NCBI RefSeq assembly: GCF_022201045.2
Contig: NC_068560.1
Span: 35,799,001 to 35,863,000 of the forward strand
DNA length: 64,000 nt
Direction of reading: 5' to 3'
Source of the DNA: Citrus sinensis
Taxonomy: Eukaryota; Streptophyta; Magnoliopsida; Sapindales; Rutaceae
The position numbers and the translations under genes were made by a program. Positions 56,301 through 64,000 of this stretch are shown here, piece by piece. The notes beneath the pieces are model-generated. The model searched no databases and was not told where the DNA came from. It saw nothing but the letters and a program-made list of their open reading frames with translations. Each line of letters begins with the position of its first letter. Position 1 is the stretch's first letter.

Positions 56301-56372
56301 CCCGAGGCACCCCTGGTCATAGCAACACCCATGAAAGTCAGTTCCTTCAGCATATCTAGCAGGCAGTGCTAA
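53316..56372 (+). CDS. VID27-like / CYPRO4-like protein
   Basis: Two coding exons: 53316-54965 and 56088-56372. They total 1935 bp, or 644 residues. The start is MGGSHSRED; codons in the same frame upstream have no ATG. The N terminus is highly acidic with Ser-rich patches (residues 10-55). A PH-like VID27 region follows, with [26 protein letters not shown] and [15 protein letters not shown]. The C half is a WD/beta-propeller-like VID27 domain: [81 protein letters not shown] and [20 protein letters not shown]. Yeast Vid27 was linked to vacuolar import and degradation, but the plant role is not established. The Gly2 after Met could be myristoylated (MGGSHS), which is inference. Length equals the Arabidopsis homologs as I recall them (about 645). 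Confidence 0.92.
55230..55665. repeat. Diverged duplication inside the VID27-like intron
   Basis: The block 'attgttttgtagattagttg...gtttccttctcagtttgctaaat' near 55257-55320 recurs near 55575-55633 as 'attgttttctggattagttg...gtttccttccctatttgctaaat'. The copies lie about 320 bases apart in direct orientation in the single intron. Confidence 0.65.
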
Positions 56373-56789
56373 GCTTGTCTAGCGCCCCTTTTTTTTTTTG
56401 TCTACTTTATGTTTTTGACGAATTTTCAAGTGCTTGATGAAGAACTTATCTATTATATTTTAAGTTGTTAATTATCTAATGTTTTGACAATGATTCAGAG
56501 ACTGATAATTTCTTATTGTACTCCTAGGCAGTTTTTAGATCACGATGCAACTTGCAAGTGAAAAAGCTCGCGACTTTATTGTTGTATAATTTGTTAACAA
56601 AGCAGATATTGCTTCCTTCATAGAAAAATGGGTCTTTTTTAATTTTAATTTTAGTTTTTTTTTTTGTTTAATTGTTTGTTAATTGCTGGCTTCCATGAAT
56701 AATTCCTCTTAAATCTGGTGTCAGAAATCATTGTGAACAGTGAAAAAGATGCAGAACTCTGAATTTCAATTGGGCATGCAAAATTGGGG

Positions 56790-56920
56790 CAAACCTTAGG
56801 TGTAACTGTGACACCATGTTACAGTTGTATTTAACCGTTGGATGTCAGTAAATCTCACTAATCTAATTACATTCAACGGCTAGATGCAATTGTAGTACGG
56901 TGCCACAGTTGCATTGTAGC
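56790..56920. mobile_element. Foldback MITE with imperfect long inverted ends
   Basis: The left arm 'gtaactgtgacaccatg' onward through 'aaccgttggatgt' pairs with the inverse of the right arm ('acattcaacggctagatgca' onward through 'gtgccacagttgc') at about three quarters of 44 positions. The divergence of the arms suggests an old copy. The target duplication was not resolved. Confidence 0.6.
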
Positions 56921-57212
56921 ATGATCCACAAAATTGAGAGCATATTTAGAAATATTTAGGGTAAAGTAAATCACTTATCTATTTATACATGCAGATGCTT
57001 TGTAGAGATCGTTACCTCTGAAATCCGGCCACGTGGCTTTAGGTTTATTTGCAAAAAAGTTTAATATTTGTGTTTTTTAATGTATGAATTTGATAATTAT
57101 TAAAATCCGCTGCAGTAAGATTATTTTAAAAAGATAAAACTCAACTACAGGTTATGTACGGATTTATAATTTTTTTTTTTCAGCTGTGGGTATTGCTATC
57201 CGTGGTTAAGGC

Positions 57213-57233
57213 GATAAGTGGGGCCACGTTATC
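57213..57233. promoter_or_regulatory. I-box and ACGT light-response motifs upstream of LHCA5
   Basis: GATAAG (57213-57218) is followed by CCACGTTATC (57224-57233), an ACGT core fused to an inverted GATAA. Paired I-box and ACGT motifs form light-responsive units in LHC and RBCS promoters. They lie about 120-135 bases before the LHCA5 ATG. Function is inferred from motif and position. Confidence 0.55.
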
Positions 57234-57349
57234 ACGATTTTCAGTTAGAGACTTCATTTCTTTTCATTTTTCGGGTAGTTGGTTAAATCTTAAATGAATG
57301 CGTGGATGCATACCTGAACAAAAACTAGTTGATAGAGAGAGAAACAAAA

Positions 57350-58997
57350 ATGGCAGTTGCAGTTGGAAGAGGCTTCCTCCTTCAGCCTTCCTCTTCATCG
57401 TCCTTCATTTGTAACGACGTAAATAAATCGTCAATAGGTATCACTAGCGCATTTCTGCCTGCCAAATCAGGAACCACTCGACGTTATTTGGCAACTGTGG
57501 TTCGAGCCCAGCAGCGACCAACATGGCTCCCTGGACTCGACCCTCCTCCCTACCTTGATGGAACGTGAGCCTTTTGTAGTACTATATAATATTTGGACAT
57601 ATCACTTCATATCTGTTTACTATGATTTGCTTGAATTTCAAATATTTTTTGGATTATTGAAGTTTGGCTGGAGATTTTGGATTTGATCCACTTGGGCTTG
57701 GAGAGGATCCGGAGAGCTTAAGGTGGTATGTGCAGGCAGAGTTGGTGCATGCCCGTTTTGCTATGGCTGGAGTTGCTGGAATTCTTTTCACAGATGTGAG
57801 TGAAATCAAACACACTCTTCCTGGCCAAACGAAGTTTCATTTGTTACTATCTCTTTATCCTAATATATCCACCTTATGGTTTTCTGATACTATTGAATTG
57901 TTGAACACTAACTCTTAAAAATCAAATATGTAAAATCAAGAGCCAATACGGAGCACAATAATCTAACAGAGCATGCAAGGAAAATGGCACACGCAATAGG
58001 AATTAGAATTTGTTCATCCCAGGAATAGATGAGTTCAACAACTATTTATAGAGTTTGAAGATTATCCATTGGTTTAATGGTATTTATGCTTGATTTAATG
58101 CTGTGACATTGAACTGCCCTGAGTCTTTAACCACAATGGCGCACTCATTTGATCAATGGAAAGGTAGAAGAAAATGTAATATTTATTGTTTTACAGTTTC
58201 CAGATTGCATTTTTGGTGAACTTACAGTAGTTTGTTACAGTTACTCCGCGTAACGGGGATCCGAGAGTTACCAGTCTGGTATGAAGCCGGTGCAGTTGAA
58301 TTCAAGTTTGCCAGCACAAGAACTTTGTTCATCGTGCAACTACTATTGATGGGGTACCATGTTTACTAGCTTACCCACTTTCCACAAACGATCTGCTGTC
58401 ATGCTGCTTTTTTTTTCCCTTTTCCTTTCCATCTTCCGTAGCAAATAAAATTCGAATTTGTTTTATGCACAGCTTCGCTGAAACCAAAAGGTATATGGAT
58501 TACATTAGTCCTGGATCACAAACCAAAGAGGGATCCTTCTTTGGATTGGAAGCTGCGCTGGAAGGTTTAGAACCTGGGTAATTTTCTGTGACTCACATTA
58601 CTTATAAGTTGCCAACTGCACTAAAACTGAATAAAGTTTTGAATTACTATTGTGACTTATGACAAACAGCTACCCTGGAGGTCCTCTGCTAAATCCTCTT
58701 GGCCTGGCTAAAGATATCAGAAATGCTCGCGAATGGAAGCTTAAAGAGATTAAGAATGGTTTGATTTGCTTAGTTCTCTGTTAATCACTACTAATTTCCC
58801 TTCTGAATGGTTATTATTTTGAAAGGGTTTTGATTTGCTTAGCGTTTTTGACAGGACGACTTGCAATGGTAGCTATGCTTGGTATCTTTGTGCAAGCTTC
58901 TGTGACTCATGTTGGTCCAATTGATAACATTTTGGAGCACCTCTCCGATCCATGGCACAAAACCATTATCCAGACCCTTGCTAACTCTGGCTCATAA
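57350..58997 (+). CDS. LHCA5: Photosystem I chlorophyll a/b-binding protein 5 (Lhca5), chloroplastic
   Basis: Six coding exons: 57350-57564, 57663-57795, 58241-58353, 58473-58577, 58670-58758 and 58855-58997. They total 798 bp, or 265 residues. The start is the ATG of MAVAVGRG. A Ser-rich transit peptide covers about the first 52 residues, then [20 protein letters not shown], first LHC helix [20 protein letters not shown] (chlorophyll-ligand Glu and His), [17 protein letters not shown], second helix [30 protein letters not shown], and third helix [21 protein letters not shown]. The block [26 protein letters not shown] ends the protein. Lhca5 is a minor PSI antenna that, with Lhca6, links PSI to the chloroplast NDH complex. 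It converges with WEB1 (gap ~0.9 kb). Confidence 0.95.
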
Positions 58998-59893
58998 ATG
59001 TATTTTACAATGAAGTTGGAAAGTAATATAAATTGCGAGGCCATTTGCTATTCCTCCTCTGTTTATTTTTCTCATAGATCTTCACTTTAGGCTACGCTGA
59101 CCTTCCTTTCATTCCATAGGAACTGGTCCCTCAGATTTCGAGGTAGAAGACCGAGACAAAGCCCCACGGCTATTGGAGAAAGATCAATCGCCCTAGATAG
59201 ACAATTAGATAGAGGATCTCTGCAAGCCTATATATTCTTTGATTTCGTTCCCCCGTAAGAGATATCACAACGAATGAGGCTCACTTGAATAAAATAGTTT
59301 GGGGTGCAAAGAATATTCCATTATCAAGCACAGCGGTAAGTGAAGCAGGATACTGGTATTTTCTAGGCATGGAACAGGAAAAAGTTATAATCCCCGTTGG
59401 AGGGAGTATAGAAACCATGTCATAAGATAAGATTTGAGAATGAACTTTCTACTCTTGAGTGACTTTCGTTACTTCTAATGAAGTTAATAATACCATGGCA
59501 TACAAAACAAAAATAATAATGATTTTACTGCGAATTCCATAAGAAACAGAAGTCCCAAATCCTTTCACTAGCTCAAGCATATCTTCTCAGGAGCTTTGGT
59601 TCAAACATTCAATCCTATACATCATTGAACCATCTTACTCATTTTTCCTAACCCAATCAAACACATTACAGACTTATTACATTCTCCAGAATCCAACCAC
59701 CATACAAATAATTTCTGTGAGGAAAAAAAAAGTATAATTCAATATCATACATACAACAATCACCAGCATTTACATCCGAGTAAAACTCTTCATATATCCA
59801 GCTCTCATGGTCACTGCAAGGAGAAATGTTCCCCAACGAAAAGAAAGGTAAAATCACAACAGAAAATAATTACATATATTTTTTTGTGAAGCT
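58998..59893. other. Convergent 3' ends of LHCA5 and the WEB1-like gene
   Basis: Holds both 3' UTRs. AT-rich in the right half (59460-59890), with no further gene or repeat recognised. Transcripts could overlap here but nothing in the sequence proves it. Confidence 0.55.
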
Positions 59894-62800
59894 TTATGTT
59901 GATGATGACTTAGATGCATGTGATCTCCTTCGAGCCAAAAACATAAAAAGCCTTGGAAACAATGACTTCTTCTTTTTCTTTGGACCCTTGGCTTCTGGAG
60001 ATGATTCAGTTTCAGTGTTACTTCCTTGCATAGATGCCTTTGGGCTTGTCATATTAGGAACAGCGGCAGCCGACGACATGCGGTCATACTTCTTTGAATC
60101 TTTCTTCTCCTCCAAACTTGGTGTCGGGATTTTTGTGGAGTTTACACCTTGACCAGATTCACCGGCTTTTCTTCGTTGCTCATGTTCTGCCCTCCACTTT
60201 CTCAACTCCTGTTCTATACCCAACTTGCCTTCCTTGGCCTTCTCAGCTTTCTCCATCGCAACTTTCAGCGCTTCTTTCCTTGTTGCTATCTCCTTATTGA
60301 CTTCTTCCAACCTCTCCAAGCTTCTCAACTCAGATGCTTTTGCTACCTCAATTTGAGAGATGGCAGCAACCACCCTCATGTTGGCCTGTTCCTCTGCCTC
60401 ATGGGCACGCTTGCTGAGCTCATAATACTCCTCTAAAGAAAGTGTTACACCAGTAGGAGAATCCACATCATCAGTCCTTTGAGCTGATTCACTCTCTTGC
60501 AATGCTTTGATAGCAGCTAAAGCTAACTTTTCGGATGCCCTGGCAGCCTCTATCTCCTTTCGTGCGGCAGTTAATCTACTCTCGATGGTACTTGCTCCAG
60601 CCTTTGCCTGCTCTGCTTCTTCCTTTGCCTTGTGAAGCTCTTCACCAGCGGCCTGAGCAAGTGACTTGGCCTGGTCAGCCTCTTGGGCTGCTACCTGTAG
60701 TTGCTTGGGTAGCTCTACTGTCTTCTCCCGAGCTTCTTTCTCTTTCATCTGAACAAGAGCTATTTCAGACCGAGTCCTGTCCAGCTCAGCTTCCAAAGAA
60801 GCAACTGCGACTGATGCCATTCCTTCTCTCTGCCTAATGGCAGCAAGGGCCGATTTTTCCCTTTCAAGCTCTGATTGTAAGGATGTGGCTGCCACCTTCA
60901 AGCAATTGACTTCAGCAGTAGCTTTCTCAATGTTTAGCTTCACTTCTTCCAGTTCCTTCTTTGCGGAAGCAACCGCTGCTTGTATATCAGTATGAGTTTT
61001 CCTCTCTGGTTCCTCCAATTCACCATTTGAATGTCCTTCTTCATTGGATTCTTCTTTCAGTTTGGATTCCATATAAGCTGATAATTCAGCTTTCAAATCA
61101 AGTAGCAAGGCTGAAGCAGTGTCTAGTTTTGATCTAAGGTCCTTTGCTGAAAGAATTTGCTGGGTAAGTTTCTGAAGTTCCTCTTCTGCCTGCTTCAATT
61201 CCTTCTCCCAAAGGTGAGAATCTTGATCTCTGGCCATTGCTGCCCCTATTCTTTGCTCTTCTGCCTCCAGATGAGCAGCATGTGCAGACTCTAAGGACTC
61301 CTTGGTAGCAATTAGCTCAATGGTCAGTTCCTCCACTGTTTTCTCAACTTCCTTGGATGCAGAAATAGCCTCTTCAGCCTTCTTTACAGCTATGTCTTTT
61401 TCAGTCACCAAAGAAGCATAATCCTTGCGCAATGATTCCACCTCGTCTTTAACAGATTTCAACTCAGAAACTGCGGCAACATGCCTGGCTTTGGCAACCT
61501 CAAGCTGTGCCCTGGCTGCAACACTGGCATCATCAGCAATGCCTTGCTCCATCTCCTCCACCCTGAGCTTGGCTAATTCAGAGTCTTGTTTTGCCTGATG
61601 TTCTTCGGTCTGTGCCCTCTCCAGATTAAGTTTTAGTTCCTCTACTAATCTCTTAGTTTGGTCCAGCTCCTTGAGTACTTGGTTTTTTGCCACTTCAGCG
61701 GCCTCAGACCTTTTCCTGTATTCAGGCATCTCCTCATGTGACCTTTCCAGTTCTTGCTCCACATATTTGCGCCTCTAAATGACCAGAGAAGGAATTTAAT
61801 AAAAGTCAATTTTTGGAAGAAACAATTTTTTTGTAAATCACATTGCTATACAATGCAACTTTCAAAGTCAAGTCTTCACATTAGCATTCCTTGAAACATT
61901 TAAGAAGATGAAGAAGAACAAAATGGATAAAGAAAGTGGGGAAATAGCAAGATTCAAGAAATAAACTTTTGACAATAAGTCAAAAACTGAGTACTCTTCT
62001 CATTCTTAAAAATGGTAAAATAATATTAAATAAAACATCAGAAAGAAATCATTTTCCATAAGCAGAGAAACAGAATGCTTTCTTTCTGGTTGATATCAAG
62101 CATATGTTTAGCCCTTGTGTCATTCCAACCACCAAACATACCCAGCACTATAACCTCACAACTATAACAACTCCCACCTCAACAAGTGACAGAAGTGCTG
62201 CTGCAGACGATCACATAACCCTAATATGCAAAGAGTAATTTCCTTTAATTTGTATCACTGTAATAATAAAGCTGCCTTTAATGATACCGTATCTCTTAGG
62301 AAGATGGACTCAAAACAGAAACATATTATCTGTAGTCCTCACAAGGCACCTAAGTTCATTTCCATGATATCTCAGCAAGTAATCATTCATTAATTCCCCC
62401 GTGTCACAAATCTGTTAAGGTGGAATGCATCCTTACACCAACTTCAAAAATCCTAGCCAGTTTATTCAGTAAAATTAATAACAAAACACACACCTTAATT
62501 TTATTTTAATTGTGATGTTGAAAGCAGTAAAGACAAAGTGAAAATGATATTAAGTTGAGACTTCAGAAAAAGAAAACTTGAGATCAAGGACAATTAAACC
62601 AAAGAAATGAAAGGTCCATGAAATTTCAACAAGGGCATCTACAGGTATTCTGGCTTTGAGAAATCTTCTCTATCATCGCCACCTTCACAATGCCTAGCTC
62701 CTCACCACTAAGATACCAATATGGCCTCCTTTACCTTCTCTATAGCTAACACATCTCATAAATGCAACTAGCCAACAACTCATCACCATTTTATTCAGGT

Positions 62801-63935
62801 CATTGCCTTTACAACTGCCATCATTGCACCATACTTCACAATAGCTCACCAATTTAATGACACGCACTCCAATTATACATAATCACTTTGACAATTGCTG
62901 TATACGAAACAAACTTATTGTTTTAGCTTTGCAGCAAGGCGCAACAAAAATATCATGACCAAATATTAGCAAGCATTATTAGAGTGCATACAGTAGGTCA
63001 ACCACGCAGTGGTATAAAGGAATCATAATTAATACAATGCAGCAAAATAAGTCAATCTAATAACAAAGCCAAAAGACATATACCTCCACAGTTTGCATTC
63101 TATGGGCTTTCCAATCAACAATTCCACCAAACTTTGACACAACTTCCTTAACTGACTCAAAAGGTGCTGTTGTATCAATAAGACCTCTCTTCATTTCACC
63201 CTGCTTCGCAAGTTTAGGAGAACTGATACCATATCTAGGAGAACCAAATTGTTTAGGAGAACCAAAAACATGCTTGGGGGAATTGACGAGATGTTTAGGA
63301 GAATTCAAAACATATTTAGGAGAATCACCAGATTTAGGAGAATCCAAAACATGTTTAGGAGAATTCAAAACATATTTAGGAGAATCACCAGGTTTAGGAG
63401 AATCCAAAACATGTTTAGGAGAATCGACAGTTCCTGGTGCTCTCACAGCAATACTGGCCAGCTCTGTATGGGGCAGAGCAAGCTTATCTGATGGTTCAAT
63501 GCGTTGGTCATCTCTAGAATCATGTACCTGAGGAGAGGAAACAGAGGGTATATCGCTGTTATCAGTATGAACATGGGAATCAATGACAGAACCATCATCT
63601 TGAGATTGCTTTCCATTAGGGTTATCTTGCGTGGCTTCAGTTTTAGAATCTTCCATCACAGTATCCCTATGGTCTGTCTCTGATTCATCAATTGCAACCG
63701 CTGAATTTGAAACTGAATTGTCTGCTGAAAGGACTTCATCCTGTCCCCCAACCGGGACATCAGCAGTATCTTCTACGGGTTTTGGTTTAGAAGTTTCCAT
63801 ATTTGACAACTCATTAGATACTTTTCTATTAGTAACTGGGTCTTCCGGAAGCTCACTGGAAGAACCATTATCAGCTTTGGGAGATAAAGTAGACTCTGGA
63901 GGAGGCATCTCTTCAGCGATTTTAACATCCTCCAT
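59894..63935 (-). CDS. WEB1: WEB1-like protein (weak chloroplast movement under blue light)
   Basis: Two coding exons on the minus strand: 63084-63935 and 59894-61774, joined across a 1.3 kb intron. They total 2733 bp, or 910 residues. Exon 1 (residues 1-284) is an acidic, Ser/Pro-rich disordered region with repeated SPK motifs (about 170-243), then the conserved [21 protein letters not shown] and [11 protein letters not shown]. Exon 2 is an almost uninterrupted coiled coil (DUF827): [10 protein letters not shown] at the junction, [62 protein letters not shown] and [21 protein letters not shown]. It ends with a basic [22 protein letters not shown] tail (start of tail about residue 880). WEB1 works with PMI2 in blue-light chloroplast photorelocation through actin. 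Arabidopsis WEB1 is shorter (about 800), and most of the surplus is in the N-terminal region. Confidence 0.93.
61775..63083. other. Single intron of the WEB1-like gene
   Basis: A 1309-bp intron with ACC..AG-type minus-strand borders (GT donor at 63082-63083, AG acceptor at 61775-61776). No coding exon, inserted element or structured RNA was recognised inside. Confidence 0.75.
63205..63428 (-). repeat. In-frame coding minisatellite (SPK repeats) in WEB1
   Basis: Tandem units of about 30 bp encode variants of [19 protein letters not shown]. The largest event is a 60-bp direct duplication, 63301-63360 against 63361-63420, identical at 59 of 60 bases, adding 20 residues without a frame change. 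Each unit offers a Ser-Pro-Lys site of the type used by proline-directed kinases. Confidence 0.92.
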
Positions 63936-64000
63936 TCCTTACGAATTATTAAGGAGTGCCCCGAAGATGCTGAAATTTAAATAATAAGGACTTAAATAAT

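Larger units (their letters stand above)
56373..57349. other. VID27-like 3' flank and LHCA5 promoter
   Basis: Left: the VID27-like 3' UTR to about 56600. Middle: the MITE at 56790-56920. Right: LHCA5 promoter with I-box/ACGT motifs at 57213-57233 and a purine-rich 5' UTR. No further gene. Confidence 0.6.

Noticed and set aside
60094-60837. Plus-strand frames opposite the WEB1 coiled coil
   Set aside because: Antisense shadows of a biased coding sequence; no ATG context or family match.

Overview
This window is nuclear DNA from a eudicot plant. It is AT-rich, every gene has several introns with GT-AG borders, and the proteins match land-plant families (chloroplast-targeted, light-harvesting, ABA-catabolic and cold-clock proteins). 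Gene content and intron sizes fit a woody rosid such as Citrus, but that is inference and the species cannot be fixed from the sequence alone. Layout, left to right: a hAT-like MITE (266-993) in a gene-poor stretch; a DCL-type plastid rRNA-processing gene (minus, 5408-6829); a broken glutamate-receptor-like gene (7776-9960); an NDR-type AGC kinase in 12 coding exons (11474-17082) whose last intron carries a SINE with three hairpins; degenerate minisatellites and another hAT-like MITE; a COR27-type cold/clock gene (20263-22554) with two evening elements and ABRE/G-box motifs upstream; and a mitochondrial COQ10 gene (23826-25934). About 11.8 kb without a supported gene follows, filled with small DNA elements and simple repeats. 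Next come a CYP707A ABA 8'-hydroxylase (37734-40672), a chloroplast thioredoxin-like 4 gene on the minus strand (42678-44206, with a large hairpin in an intron), a peroxisomal SCP2 (46824-47641), a secreted alpha-amylase (49420-50996), fragments of a second thioredoxin-like gene and a second amylase, a VID27/CYPRO4-like gene (53316-56372), LHCA5 (57350-58997) and a WEB1-like coiled-coil gene on the minus strand (59894-63935). The genes do not form an operon-like unit. Several have plastid or light/stress roles (DCL, TRL4, LHCA5, WEB1, COR27, CYP707A), which is common in plants and may be chance. COR27 and SCP2 are direct neighbours in Arabidopsis (from memory, At5g42900 and At5g42890), so the 26 kb between them here probably reflects ancestral synteny stretched by repeats and inserted genes. 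The observations most worth a second look are the intronic 77-bp-arm hairpin in the thioredoxin-like gene, the three-hairpin SINE in the NDR kinase, the evening-element module at COR27, the mosaic relic of a thioredoxin-like/amylase duplication, a MITE family with apparent 5-bp target duplications (one copy nested in an older repeat), and a 60-bp duplication inside the WEB1 coding region with one mismatch. Exon borders were read by eye and checked only for reading-frame consistency. No RT, integrase, capsid or LTR pair was seen.
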